A stretch of 64,000 bases of DNA, taken from the NCBI RefSeq assembly GCF_000829445.1, contig NZ_JXRQ01000017.1, positions 248,001-312,000 on the forward strand, read 5' to 3'. The stretch is from Jeotgalibacillus alimentarius. GTDB lineage: Bacteria > Bacillota > Bacilli > Bacillales > Jeotgalibacillaceae. Under the pieces are notes generated by a model that saw only the letters and a list, made by a program, of their open reading frames with translations, had not been told where the DNA came from and made no database searches. Position numbers and translations under genes: made by a program. Positions 51,161 to 59,846 of the stretch are shown one piece after another (the first letter of the stretch is position 1; the number at the start of each line of letters is the position of its first letter).

Positions 51161-52363
51161 TTACAAAATGACCGGCGGTGCTGTGAAGTCTCTGCTGATC
51201 ATTTTTTGTCTGTATACGGGGTCAGAAAACCCCATTGCATACGTTTTTGAAGCCCTGATATCAATCGCACATAACTCCTCATGTTTCCGGCTCAGCTTAC
51301 TGATAACCGGCAGCGCGAAATCAGCTTTATGCATATTTAAATATTCCCTGCCTTTTCCGGTCATTCCGAGCATTCTGAGATATGAAGGCGAGCTGTTTTG
51401 CTGCACGTCAGTTTTCAGTGTTTTTGTTAACAGATGTGTTAAAATCCGCTGAATTCTTGTCCATGTATACCTTTTTGTTTTTACCTGATGCATAAACTCA
51501 TGAAAACTGCTGCTTGCAGCTGCAGCAATCAGCCTGTATTCAATCCCTTCTTCCATTTCATATATATTGTTCAGTGACTGGGGAGAAGAAGTAAGAAGCG
51601 TGTGCTGAATAAATGGCCAGTATCGCTCCCAGTTCATCAGCTGTCCCCCGTCATTTATGTAAGATTCAGTCATGAGAAAGGTCGCTTCAGGAACGTGTTT
51701 TTTCACTTCGCTGAGTCCTTCCTCAAACATTTTTTTTCTGATTGATGTGGCACTTGAAATATAAGTCTCATGCAGTGATTCATCATGATACTCTGAGGCG
51801 GTTCTTTTAATAGTATACGGTGACATAGAAGATGCGTTTAAATCAGCAGCTTTTACATATTGATAGCCAAGCATATTATTCGGTCTGGACAGGTCAAGTC
51901 CTGCTTTATGTTCAAACAGTTGTCTGTAACTCTCAGCAGCTGCTGAAGGATAACTTCTGCCAAGCTTCATCTGTTCGCGAATCGTTTCCTGCAGCACGTC
52001 ATGATACTCCTTTTCAAGCTGCAGCTGATCGAGAAATGGTTTGATCCGGCCGTTTTCACTGCCGAAACAGATCGAACTGCATCCTGCTGCGTGAAGCAAT
52101 TTTACGGCACCTTCAGCAAAAATAGATGCATGCTGTACTGCAAAGTGGTAGGGCAATTCAAAAACAATATCCACACCGGATCTCAGCGCCATTTCAGCAC
52201 GTTCCTGTTTTGGTAAAATAGCGGGTTCCCCTCTTTGCAAAAAGTTTCCGCTCATCACTGCGATGACAAGTTCACTGTCTGTCTTCTGACGGGACTGTTG
52301 TGCATGTATAAGATGACCATTGTGAAAAGGGTTATATTCGACGACAATTCCACAAGCTCTCAT
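51161..52363 (-). CDS. tmcAL: tRNA(Met) cytidine acetate ligase TmcAL (YlbM)
   Basis: A 400-residue nucleotidyltransferase-fold enzyme that acetylates the wobble C34 of elongator tRNA-Met using acetate and ATP. The HxGH-type motif is in VVEYNPFHNGHLIHAQ near residue 10; SKPNNILGYQYV-type segment is SRPNNMLGYQYV; SATSIRKKM is also conserved. ATG 52363 is 9 nt from AAAGGA; ATG 52372 touches it. It is divergent from ylbN. Confidence 0.92.
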   Translation of the reverse strand: MRACGIVVEYNPFHNGHLIHAQQSRQKTDSELVIAVMSGNFLQRGEPAILPKQERAEMALRSGVDIVFELPYHFAVQHASIFAEGAVKLLHAAGCSSICFGSENGRIKPFLDQLQLEKEYHDVLQETIREQMKLGRSYPSAAAESYRQLFEHKAGLDLSRPNNMLGYQYVKAADLNASSMSPYTIKRTASEYHDESLHETYISSATSIRKKMFEEGLSEVKKHVPEATFLMTESYINDGGQLMNWERYWPFIQHTLLTSSPQSLNNIYEMEEGIEYRLIAAAASSSFHEFMHQVKTKRYTWTRIQRILTHLLTKTLKTDVQQNSSPSYLRMLGMTGKGREYLNMHKADFALPVISKLSRKHEELCAIDIRASKTYAMGFSDPVYRQKMISRDFTAPPVIL

Positions 52364-52444
52364 ATTACTCATTCCTTTCTAAAAACTTTTCTGCTTATTA
52401 ATGGGAAAGTAATAACTATACCTTTATATTCTAACTGATTTGCG

Positions 52445-52490
52445 TTATAATAGGTTGTAGTTTCGGCCGGTAAAAGCAACCGGTCTTTTA
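52445..52490 (+). other. Orphan -10 element and hairpin between ylbM and ylbN
   Basis: TATAAT (52445-52450, -35 poor: TTTATA) is followed within 15 bp by a 7-bp stem (52464-52470 with 52478-52484, one G-T pair) and a T-rich tail. No gene precedes it on this strand. It could be a very short transcript or a decayed leader; evidence is weak. Confidence 0.3.
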
Positions 52491-52550
52491 TTGTGCAACT
52501 TAAACCGTAAATACTTTCAGGCCGGTACTTTTAGTTGTAAAGAAAAAATC

Positions 52551-52579
52551 TTGACATTCCTTTATACAGGGAATATAAT
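52551..52579 (+). promoter_or_regulatory. Consensus sigma-A promoter of ylbN-rpmF
   Basis: Perfect TTGACA (52551-52556), 17-bp spacer, perfect TATAAT (52574-52579); the best promoter in the window, 27 bp before ylbN. Confidence 0.9.
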
Positions 52580-52606
52580 CTACTTTGTGCCTTGAGGTGA
52601 TGACAG

Positions 52607-53152
52607 ATGAAATGGTCAATCATTCAGCTGCAGAAATATCGCAATGAAGACTTCAAGATCGACGAAACGGTAGACATGAATGAACTGACAGAACGCCACC
52701 GTGACATCAGACAGGTCAGCCCTGTTCATGTTACAGGACGCGGTGATATCAGTTCCTCGAGAATAACGTTTCACCTTCAGATTGAAACAACACTTACACT
52801 GCCTTGTGCAAGAACACTTGCAGATGTAGCGTACCCTGTTTCTCTTCAGACAGTGGAAACTTTTATTCTTAATTCATCTTATGTGGATGAAGATTTGAAT
52901 GAAGAAGTACATGAGCCGGAAGGTGAGGTCATTAACCTTCGTCCGGTTATTGAAGAAATTCTGCTGACCTTGGTGCCGCTTCAGGTCTTTAGTGATAAAG
53001 CCATGAAAGAAGAAGGCATGGACAGTGGAAAAGGCTGGGAAGTTTTATCTGAGGAAGAGCTTGAAGAAGCAAGAGAAGAAGAGCAGCAGGAAGAGCCTGC
53101 AGCAGACCCGAGACTTGCTGATCTTGCGAAATTTTTTGACGAAAAAAAATAA
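52607..53152 (+). CDS. ylbN: DUF177 (YceD family) protein YlbN
   Basis: A 181-residue acidic protein placed directly before rpmF in most bacteria, and thought to be linked to 23S rRNA or 50S biogenesis. The family core is TLPCARTLADVAYPVSL near residue 64; only one Cys is present there. A long acidic tail ends DPRLADLAKFFDEKK, typical of the family. First gene of a strong two-gene operon. Confidence 0.88.
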   Translation: MKWSIIQLQKYRNEDFKIDETVDMNELTERHRDIRQVSPVHVTGRGDISSSRITFHLQIETTLTLPCARTLADVAYPVSLQTVETFILNSSYVDEDLNEEVHEPEGEVINLRPVIEEILLTLVPLQVFSDKAMKEEGMDSGKGWEVLSEEELEEAREEEQQEEPAADPRLADLAKFFDEKK

Positions 53153-53212
53153 CCCGTAAAAACTGGACCTCTGGTTCATTTTACAATCACTCTCTTTAAG
53201 GAGGTGGGAAAC

Positions 53213-53386
53213 ATGGCAGTACCATTTAGAAGAACATCGAAAACCGCTAAAAGAAAGCGTCGTACGCATTTCAAGTTATCTGTACCAGGTATGGTAGAGT
53301 GCTCTAACTGTGGAGAAATGAAGCTTTCTCACCGCGTGTGTAAAGCGTGCGGAACTTATAAAGGCAAAGAAGTTGTAGGAAAATAA
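53213..53386 (+). CDS. rpmF: 50S ribosomal protein L32
   Basis: A 57-residue basic protein beginning [17 protein letters not shown], with a zinc ribbon CSNCG...CKACG intact (zinc-binding form). AAGGAGGTGGG precedes ATG 53213. Confidence 0.96.
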   Translation: MAVPFRRTSKTAKRKRRTHFKLSVPGMVECSNCGEMKLSHRVCKACGTYKGKEVVGK

Positions 53387-53398
53387 TAACTTCTGCTG

Positions 53399-53439
53399 AA
53401 AACCTGCAAGAGGGACCATGGCCCTTTGCAGGTTTTTTT
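53399..53439 (+). terminator. Terminator of ylbN-rpmF
   Basis: Long stem (about 53399-53414 with 53422-53437) with a short loop and T7. Confidence 0.9.
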
Positions 53440-53525
53440 GCGTATGAAAGACTTGAAAACAGTATACAGATTATAAACATCCCGTGTTACAATGATGAAC
53501 AGATTCAGGTAAAGGGGATTTGGAT

Positions 53526-54278
53526 ATGGGGTATACGATTCGTAAAAAAAATCACGCACTGATCTTTACAATTGCCAGACCGGATAAAAGAAATGCAGTG
53601 AACAATGAGGTCATGGATGGACTCGAGAAAGCTGTAACTGAAGCTGAGCAAAATGACGCTGTCAAAGCGCTCATTATAACAGGAGAAGGCGGCGAAGCAT
53701 TCTGTTCAGGTGGGGATCTTCAGGAGTTTCATCAGCTGAAAACACAGAAAGAGTCATATGAAATGCTCTCAAAAATGGGTGGAATTCTATATAGAGTTGC
53801 TACACTGAACAAAGTGACAGTTGCATTTATCAACGGAACTGCAATTGGCGGAGGCTGTGAAATCGCGACTGCCTGTGACTACAGAATTGCCCGTAAAGGC
53901 GTTAAAATGGGATTTGTTCAGGGGAACCTTGCTATCACGACAGGATGGGGCGGTGGTACTCTGTTATATGAGAGACTCCCGTTAAATCAGGCATTCCGTC
54001 TGCTGACTGAAGCAAAAATTCACTCTGAGGAAACATTAAAAGAGCTTGGATTCATTGATCAGACAGTTAACGCATTATCTGCTGAAGACATGATTGATCT
54101 GTTTGAGGACGTTTTCAAGAAAACCGGTCCTGTTCTATCAGCATATAAAAAAATGCTCAACAGAAAATGGGCTTCAGGTGATCTGCGGGACCGCATGGAA
54201 AGCGAGATCCATGAGTGCTCAGTCCTTTGGGAAAAAGATGAACATCATGAAGCAGTGGAGAAGTTCTTAAATAAATAA
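53526..54278 (+). CDS. Enoyl-CoA hydratase/isomerase family protein (YngF-like)
   Basis: A 250-residue crotonase-fold protein with the oxyanion segments AFCSGGDLQEF near residue 61 and NGTAIGGGCEIATACDYRIA near residue 101. It could hydrate methylglutaconyl-CoA or a short enoyl-CoA. A biotin-dependent acyl-CoA carboxylase operon 1.4 kb downstream resembles YngHA, YngHB and YngE, and YngF is the hydratase of that B. subtilis set, so a shared role in branched acyl-CoA breakdown is inferred. ATG 53526 follows AAAGGGGA. Confidence 0.8.
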   Translation: MGYTIRKKNHALIFTIARPDKRNAVNNEVMDGLEKAVTEAEQNDAVKALIITGEGGEAFCSGGDLQEFHQLKTQKESYEMLSKMGGILYRVATLNKVTVAFINGTAIGGGCEIATACDYRIARKGVKMGFVQGNLAITTGWGGGTLLYERLPLNQAFRLLTEAKIHSEETLKELGFIDQTVNALSAEDMIDLFEDVFKKTGPVLSAYKKMLNRKWASGDLRDRMESEIHECSVLWEKDEHHEAVEKFLNK

Positions 54279-54329
54279 AAAAATAGACATAAAAAATACG
54301 TTTTTCGTATTTTTTATGTCTATTTTTTT
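54278..54329 (+). terminator. Very long AT-rich terminator
   Basis: A stem of at least 20 perfect base pairs (54281-54300 with 54306-54325), extended by A and T tracts, with a T5 loop. Confidence 0.9.
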
Positions 54330-54398
54330 ATATTCAAGCATAAGATATCAGTAGATTCAGAAAGTAGTAAAAAGAATGAGATGACTGGGGGAATCATT

Positions 54399-54983
54399 GT
54401 GAAATTCAGACAGGACGGATGGACATCCAAAGAAGATCAGTTATTAAAAGAAAAAGTGCTGACGCATATTGAGCAGTGCAGCACCCAGCTGAATGCATTC
54501 GAGGAAGTTGCGATTGAACTGAACAGAACGCCTGCAGCATGTGGCTTCAGGTGGAACTCCTGCCTGAGGAAAGAATGCCAGAAACAGATCTCGGAAGCTA
54601 AAAGAGCAAGGTATGCTAAAAGAAGAGAAGAAGAGAAAAAGAATACTGTAAAACATAATGACTGGACAGCCGAACAGCTCCTGCAAAGAATGAATCAGTG
54701 GATCAGCAGACTTGAAACGCACCAGCCTGACGAGGAGCTTGAGCTGAAAATCAAAGAAACGGAAAAAGAGCGTGAACGGCTGGAAAAAGACAATGAATTC
54801 TTAAGAGAACAAATCTCTGAACTGAAGGAAGATTACCATGCACTGCTTTATTTAATTGAAAAAGCCAGAAAGCTTGGATCAGAGGATGCTGAGAGGTCGC
54901 CTGGTGTCTTTAAGATGGAACCAAACGGTAATCTGTTCAGAATGGATAAAAAGGCAGTGAATGAATCATCAGATCATTATTAG
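54399..54983 (+). CDS. rsfA: RsfA-type prespore transcription factor (YlbO)
   Basis: A 194-residue protein with an N-terminal Myb/SANT-like helix-turn-helix (QDGWTSKEDQLLKEKV, then AACGFRWNSCLRK) and a C-terminal coiled coil (about residues 115-165). RsfA modulates sigma-F-dependent genes in the B. subtilis forespore. GTG 54399 is 7-8 nt from GGGGG; ATG 54381 would add six residues without a good ribosome site. Confidence 0.88.
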   Translation: MKFRQDGWTSKEDQLLKEKVLTHIEQCSTQLNAFEEVAIELNRTPAACGFRWNSCLRKECQKQISEAKRARYAKRREEEKKNTVKHNDWTAEQLLQRMNQWISRLETHQPDEELELKIKETEKERERLEKDNEFLREQISELKEDYHALLYLIEKARKLGSEDAERSPGVFKMEPNGNLFRMDKKAVNESSDHY

Positions 54984-54990
54984 ATATATA

Positions 54991-55020
54991 TAAAGGCTGA
55001 GACAGATGTCTCAGCCTTTA
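54991..55020. terminator. Bidirectional terminator between rsfA and ylbP
   Basis: 13-bp stem (54991-55003 with 55008-55020), 4-nt loop. Confidence 0.85.
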
Positions 55021-55024
55021 CTCA

Positions 55025-55501
55025 TTACTCATGTACTTGTTCTGTAACGCCTTCAGGGTACCAGACCATCGGGTTTTCTCCAAGGTCACGCTCCAAGTCA
55101 TATGTGACGCGCTCAAAGCCCATCTTCTCCCAGAATTCAGTTGAGTTAACTCTCGGGTTCGTTTTGATTGGCAGACCAAAGCTTTTAGCGAACTCTACCA
55201 TTTTAGAACCATAGCCTTTTTTCTGATAGCCCGGCAGCACTTCTACTTTCCATAACTCCAGGTAATTTTGAGGCGGCTCGAAGTACTGGTCAAACCTTGC
55301 GTCTCTCTTATACAGATTCATTCTCGCAACCAGCTTATTGCCAAGGTAGATCCCGTAAAAAGGTGATTCACTGTCGTTTTCCACCATATTTGTTTCGAGT
55401 TCTTCTTTCATTGACAGCTCCTGTACGCCAACTTCCCGAAACTTATTGAACTCTTCAAGAGTTTTGTAATTGATTTTCAGATTTTCCACTTTAAAAGACA
55501 T
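55025..55501 (-). CDS. ylbP: GNAT-family N-acetyltransferase YlbP
   Basis: A 158-residue GNAT protein; the acetyl-CoA loop is in VLPGYQKKGYGSKMVEFAKS near residue 90. NYKTLEEFNKFRE and ENDSESPFYGIYLG match YlbP. Substrate unknown. ATG 55501 is 8 nt from GGGAG. Confidence 0.88.
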   Translation of the reverse strand: MSFKVENLKINYKTLEEFNKFREVGVQELSMKEELETNMVENDSESPFYGIYLGNKLVARMNLYKRDARFDQYFEPPQNYLELWKVEVLPGYQKKGYGSKMVEFAKSFGLPIKTNPRVNSTEFWEKMGFERVTYDLERDLGENPMVWYPEGVTEQVHE

Positions 55502-55604
55502 TCCGGACACTCCCTATATATTTTCTGATATGCTCATGTAACCGCTTTAAGCAGTTTCTGACTATATTATATCGCAACAGGTCAAAAAATTCTGCACATT
55601 TACT

Positions 55605-55619
55605 TAGAAAGCGTTTACA
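55605..55619 (+). promoter_or_regulatory. cre site upstream of the acyl-CoA carboxylase operon
   Basis: TAGAAAGCGTTTACA fits the CcpA consensus at all but one defined position. It lies 44 bp before the first gene, so repression by preferred sugars is likely. The promoter itself could not be assigned. Confidence 0.6.
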
Positions 55620-55662
55620 ATAGAAAATGGGATGGGGATAATTAAACAGAAGGGGGATTCAT

Positions 55663-57003
55663 ATGAGAAAAATACTGATTGCAAATCGCGGTGAAATTGC
55701 ACTGAGAATTATTAAAACGTGTAAACGTATGGATATTAAAACAGTAGCAGTATATTCTGATGCAGATCAGGACCTTCCATACGTAGAGGCAGCTGATACT
55801 GCCGAGCATATAGGTCCGCCACCGGTTGCCCAGTCTTATTTACATATTGAAAGACTGCTTGAAATTGCTGCAAAAGAAAAAGTTGATGCGATTCATCCCG
55901 GTTATGGCCTGCTCTCTGAAAATGCCGAGTTTGCTGAGCGTATTGAAAAAGAGGGATACATTTTTATTGGTCCGTCCTCTGAAGTAATGAAAAAAATGGG
56001 CGATAAAATTGAAGCAAGAAAGACAATGGCAGAAGCAGGGGTACCTGTCGTGCCAGGATATGAAAGTGAATCAATGACGCTTGAAGATGCCTGCAAAGAG
56101 GCCGGAAGAATTGGATATCCCGTTATGCTTAAGGCGAGCAGCGGTGGAGGTGGTGTCGGAATGGTGCTTTGTGATGATGAGCAAGCGCTCACTCAGCATT
56201 TTGAACCGACAATTAAACGCTCCCAGACGTATTTTGGTTCAGGTAAATTATTTATTGAAAAATATATCCCGAAGGCACGCCACATTGAAGTACAAATATT
56301 CGGAAGTGCGGAAGGAAAAGTTTTTCATCTGTTTGAACGCAACTGTTCGATCCAGAGGCGGAATCAGAAGGTTATTGAGGAATCTCCATCACCATCACTC
56401 ACTCAGCCCGCTAAGGATAAGCTGTACGATCTTGCAGTCCGTGCTGCTGAAGCAGTGAATTATAAAAATGCAGGAACAATTGAATGTATTCTCGATGCAG
56501 ATGAGAACCCATACTTTTTGGAAATGAATACACGCTTACAGGTTGAGCACCCAGTTACTGAAGAGGTGACCGGAATTGACCTTGTAGAGTGGCAGATCCT
56601 GACTGCATTTAACGAAGAGATCCCGGTTCACAGTCAGAAGGATATTCAGCAGCAGGGCCATTCAATTGAATTCAGAATCTATGCTGAGGATCCGAAAACG
56701 TTTTACCCTTCACCTGGCACGCTTGAAAAACTTGAGTTTCCTGAGGGTGAAGGGATCAGAGTGGATGAAGGATACAAAGAAACAAATAAAGTTACACCGT
56801 ATTATGACCCGATGATCGCCAAATTTATCGTGACTGCGGATTCAAGACAGTCCTGTATCAGTCAGGCAAGACAGGCAATCGATTCAATAAAAGTCGAGGG
56901 TGTTAAGACAAATATACCTGTTCATAAAGCCGTGCTTGATTCAGCTGAATTCATGGACGGGAAATACCACACACAAACATTAACGAAAATTAAAGGAGAA
57001 TGA
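55663..57003 (+). CDS. Acyl-CoA carboxylase, biotin carboxylase subunit (YngHA-like)
   Basis: A 446-residue ATP-grasp biotin carboxylase: ILIANRGEIALRI start, HPGYGLLSEN, GGGGVGMVL (ATP loop), EMNTRLQVEHPVTE. It lacks a fused biotin domain, supplied by the next gene. With a YngE-like carboxyltransferase it is probably methylcrotonyl- or propionyl-CoA carboxylase, not the fatty-acid acetyl-CoA enzyme, whose carboxyltransferase is of a different type. GGGGGG precedes the ATG. Confidence 0.88.
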   Translation: MRKILIANRGEIALRIIKTCKRMDIKTVAVYSDADQDLPYVEAADTAEHIGPPPVAQSYLHIERLLEIAAKEKVDAIHPGYGLLSENAEFAERIEKEGYIFIGPSSEVMKKMGDKIEARKTMAEAGVPVVPGYESESMTLEDACKEAGRIGYPVMLKASSGGGGVGMVLCDDEQALTQHFEPTIKRSQTYFGSGKLFIEKYIPKARHIEVQIFGSAEGKVFHLFERNCSIQRRNQKVIEESPSPSLTQPAKDKLYDLAVRAAEAVNYKNAGTIECILDADENPYFLEMNTRLQVEHPVTEEVTGIDLVEWQILTAFNEEIPVHSQKDIQQQGHSIEFRIYAEDPKTFYPSPGTLEKLEFPEGEGIRVDEGYKETNKVTPYYDPMIAKFIVTADSRQSCISQARQAIDSIKVEGVKTNIPVHKAVLDSAEFMDGKYHTQTLTKIKGE

Positions 57004-57008
57004 TGAAA

Positions 57009-57221
57009 ATGACACAGATTACTTCAACAATGGCAGGAACAGTTCTGCAGGTATTGGTCAATCAGGGAGATGAAATTGAAAATGGTCAGGCTGTAATGAT
57101 GCTTGAATCGATGAAGATGGAGATCCCCGTGGAAGCAGAAACAGCTGGTAAAGTAAGTGAGGTTAAGGTAAACGCAGGGGATTTTGTAAATGAAGGTGAC
57201 ACACTGCTCGTACTTGAATAA
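57009..57221 (+). CDS. Biotin carboxyl carrier protein (YngHB-like)
   Basis: A 70-residue single biotinyl domain with the biotinylation site ESMKME near residue 37. ATG 57009 is 10 nt from GGAG (56995-56998); ATG 57003, sharing a base with the upstream stop, is an alternative. Such free-standing small carriers are typical of the Bacillus yng cluster. Confidence 0.88.
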   Translation: MTQITSTMAGTVLQVLVNQGDEIENGQAVMMLESMKMEIPVEAETAGKVSEVKVNAGDFVNEGDTLLVLE

Positions 57222-57242
57222 TCAGGAAAGGAGAGAGGGATT

Positions 57243-58781
57243 ATGCAATCTGAGACAATTCAAAACAGGCTGAAAGAAGCAAGGGATACGATTAAAAAAG
57301 GCGGGAAGCCTAAGTATCATGAAAAACTCAGCGAACAGGGGAAAATGTTTGCACGTACAAGAATAGAGCATCTGGTAGATGAAGGTTCTTTTAAGGAAGA
57401 TGCAATGTTTGCAAACTTTAATGCGGGAGACCTTCCTGCTGACGGTGTCATTACAGGTACCGGACTGGTTGAAGGGCGTCCTGTTTGTATTATGGCAAAT
57501 GATTCAACGATAAAAGCCGGATCATGGGGCGCGAGAACGGTTGAAAAAATTATCCGCATTCAGGAGACAGCTGAAAAGTTGCGTGTTCCAATGCTTTATC
57601 TGGTGGATTCAGCGGGTGCAAGAATCACTGATCAGCTGGATATGTTTCCAAACCGCCGCGGTGCAGGACGGATTTTCCACAATCAGGTGAGGCTGTCAGG
57701 GACGATCCCTCAGATCTGCCTTCTTTTTGGACCTTCAGCTGCCGGTGGTGCATATATCCCCGCATTCTGTGACATCGTGATTATGGTGGAGGGGAATGCA
57801 TCCATGTATCTCGGCTCACCGAGAATGGCTGAAAAAGTCATCGGTGAAAAAGTGTCACTTGAAGAGATGGGTGGCGCAAGGATGCATTGCTCAGTAAGTG
57901 GTTGTGGTGATGTCCTTGCTAAAGATGAAGAGGAAGCGATTGAACATGCGGTCAATTACTTAAGCTATTTTCCTTTAAACTTCGAAGGTGAGATTCCGGT
58001 AAAAGAAGCGCGGGCGAAACAAAGTTATAAAGAATTATCAGGCCTGATCCCCGCAAACCAGAATGCGCCGTTTAACATGTATGATGCCATTGATACACTG
58101 ATCGATGAGGGCAGTTTTTTTGAAATTAAAAAGCTGTTTGCACCTGAACTGATCACAGGTTTTGCCAGAATGAACGGGAAGCCGGTAGGTATCATTGCCA
58201 ATCAGCCAAAGGCAAAGGGAGGCGTGTTATTTGTAGACTCAGCTGATAAGGGTGCAAAGTTCATACAGCTGTGCGATGCGTTCAATATTCCGTTATTGTT
58301 CCTTGCTGATGTTCCTGGCTTTATGATCGGGACAAAGGTTGAGCGGGCAGGCATCATCCGTCACGGTGCAAAGTTAATTTCTGCGATGAGTTCCGCGACT
58401 GTGCCAAAAATTTCTGTAGTTGTACGAAAAGCGTACGGTGCAGGATTATATGCAATGGCAGGTCCTGCTTTTGAACCGGATTGCTGTATTGCACTCCCGT
58501 CTGCCCAAATCGCAGTAATGGGACCTGAAGCTGCAGTCAATGCAGTGTATTCGAATAAAATTCAGGACATTGAAGATCCCAAAGAAAAAATCGCTTTTGC
58601 ACAGGAAAAGCACAAAGAGTATCAGGAAGAAATCGATATATACAGACTTGCATCAGAACTGATTATTGACGATATTGTAGAACCTGATGAGCTGAGAGAT
58701 GTATTGATCAGCCGCTTTGAGTACTACGCTTCAAAAACCATTCCGATGCCGCCAAAAAAACACCCGGTGTATCCGGTATAA
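57243..58781 (+). CDS. Acyl-CoA carboxylase, carboxyltransferase subunit (YngE-like)
   Basis: A 512-residue crotonase-type carboxyltransferase with N and C halves: NDSTIKAGSWGARTVEK, FGPSAAGGAYIPAF, NASMYLGSPRMAE in the first, ADVPGFMIGTKVE and KAYGAGLYAMAG in the second. It is closer to B. subtilis YngE than to AccA or AccD, favouring branched or short acyl-CoA substrates. Last of three tightly spaced genes. Confidence 0.9.
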   Translation: MQSETIQNRLKEARDTIKKGGKPKYHEKLSEQGKMFARTRIEHLVDEGSFKEDAMFANFNAGDLPADGVITGTGLVEGRPVCIMANDSTIKAGSWGARTVEKIIRIQETAEKLRVPMLYLVDSAGARITDQLDMFPNRRGAGRIFHNQVRLSGTIPQICLLFGPSAAGGAYIPAFCDIVIMVEGNASMYLGSPRMAEKVIGEKVSLEEMGGARMHCSVSGCGDVLAKDEEEAIEHAVNYLSYFPLNFEGEIPVKEARAKQSYKELSGLIPANQNAPFNMYDAIDTLIDEGSFFEIKKLFAPELITGFARMNGKPVGIIANQPKAKGGVLFVDSADKGAKFIQLCDAFNIPLLFLADVPGFMIGTKVERAGIIRHGAKLISAMSSATVPKISVVVRKAYGAGLYAMAGPAFEPDCCIALPSAQIAVMGPEAAVNAVYSNKIQDIEDPKEKIAFAQEKHKEYQEEIDIYRLASELIIDDIVEPDELRDVLISRFEYYASKTIPMPPKKHPVYPV

Positions 58782-58787
58782 CACACT

Positions 58788-58814
58788 TACCGCCAGAAGC
58801 GTTTTCTGGCGGTA
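58788..58814 (+). terminator. Hairpin after the carboxylase operon
   Basis: 11-bp perfect stem (58788-58798 with 58804-58814); the following tract is only moderately T-rich. Confidence 0.7.
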
Positions 58815-58952
58815 TTCTTCTGAATTGCGATATCAGGGGCTATTATTATTTTTATACAACTGTAATCAGCCAATCTTCAGCTGATTTTATTAAAAAAAGG
58901 ATGCTATTTCACCTGCATTGTCTGATAAACTAGATAAAAAGGAGTGATCATT

Positions 58953-59846
58953 ATTCGGGTAAATATCATAGGAGCAGGGTCAATTGGACTCCTTTTTGCT
59001 CATCAATTACAAATATGCGGTCATTCTATACATATAAGCACTAGATCTGATGAACAGGCCCACACTCTAAATAAGAATGGTGTAACTGCACCACAGAGCC
59101 AGGCAGTCAAAGTAGCAGCTTCCCAAATAGATAAAACAACTTTCAATGAATCAGAAGCAGTAATCATTGCAGTTAAGCAGTATCATTTAAATGAAATCTT
59201 ACCTGCTTTAAGACGGGTACCTGATCATATTCCACTGATCTTCCTGCAAAACGGCATGTCGCATCTTACATATCTCTCTTCAATCCCACACAAACATATT
59301 TTTGTCAGTACAGTGGAGCACGGTTCAAAAAAGCTGAACAGTCATACCTATCAGCACAATGGCATTGGCTGGTGGCGTGTTGCCTGCTACAGGGGTAACA
59401 GCGAACTGGCGGATCGTTTAATCGCCTGTAACAGAACTGAGTTTCCGGTTGTATTCGAAGCTGATTATGAACGATTGCTGACAGTTAAGTTAATTAAAAA
59501 CCTCATGATCAATCCGTTGACAGCGTTATTTAATGTGAGAAATGGTGAGCTTGAAGCTAATGCCCGTTACAGAGAAATGATGAAGTTACTTTACAGCGAA
59601 ATTATGTTCATTTTTCCTGAAGCGGTCACACACTGCAGGCTGGATGATATTTTTGATTTATGTATGAAAACTGCAGAAAACGAATCATCGATGCTCTCTG
59701 ATATAAAAGCTGGCAGAAAAACAGAAATTGAAGCAATGACAGGCTACGCTACAAAAATCGCTGAAGAAAAAAAGGTAAAGCCCCTGATTATACCATTTCT
59801 TGAAAATGCTATTCTTGCCATTCAGGAAAGGAAGGAGAAAAATTAA
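58953..59846 (+). CDS. panE: 2-dehydropantoate 2-reductase, probable AUU start
   Basis: An NADPH-dependent reductase of pantothenate synthesis, ylbQ position. The Rossmann motif GAGSIGLLFA is near residue 7; IVAVK-type segment is IAVKQYHL; KLIKNLMINPLTALFNVRNGE carries the catalytic Lys region. The only ordinary start in the region is GTG 58944, which directly abuts AAAAAGGAG. ATT 58953 is 8 nt from GGAG and gives RVNIIGAGSIG after Met, exactly the usual PanE beginning; it is proposed as the start. ATT 58950 is also possible. It overlaps the next gene by one base. Confidence 0.8.
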   Translation: MRVNIIGAGSIGLLFAHQLQICGHSIHISTRSDEQAHTLNKNGVTAPQSQAVKVAASQIDKTTFNESEAVIIAVKQYHLNEILPALRRVPDHIPLIFLQNGMSHLTYLSSIPHKHIFVSTVEHGSKKLNSHTYQHNGIGWWRVACYRGNSELADRLIACNRTEFPVVFEADYERLLTVKLIKNLMINPLTALFNVRNGELEANARYREMMKLLYSEIMFIFPEAVTHCRLDDIFDLCMKTAENESSMLSDIKAGRKTEIEAMTGYATKIAEEKKVKPLIIPFLENAILAIQERKEKN

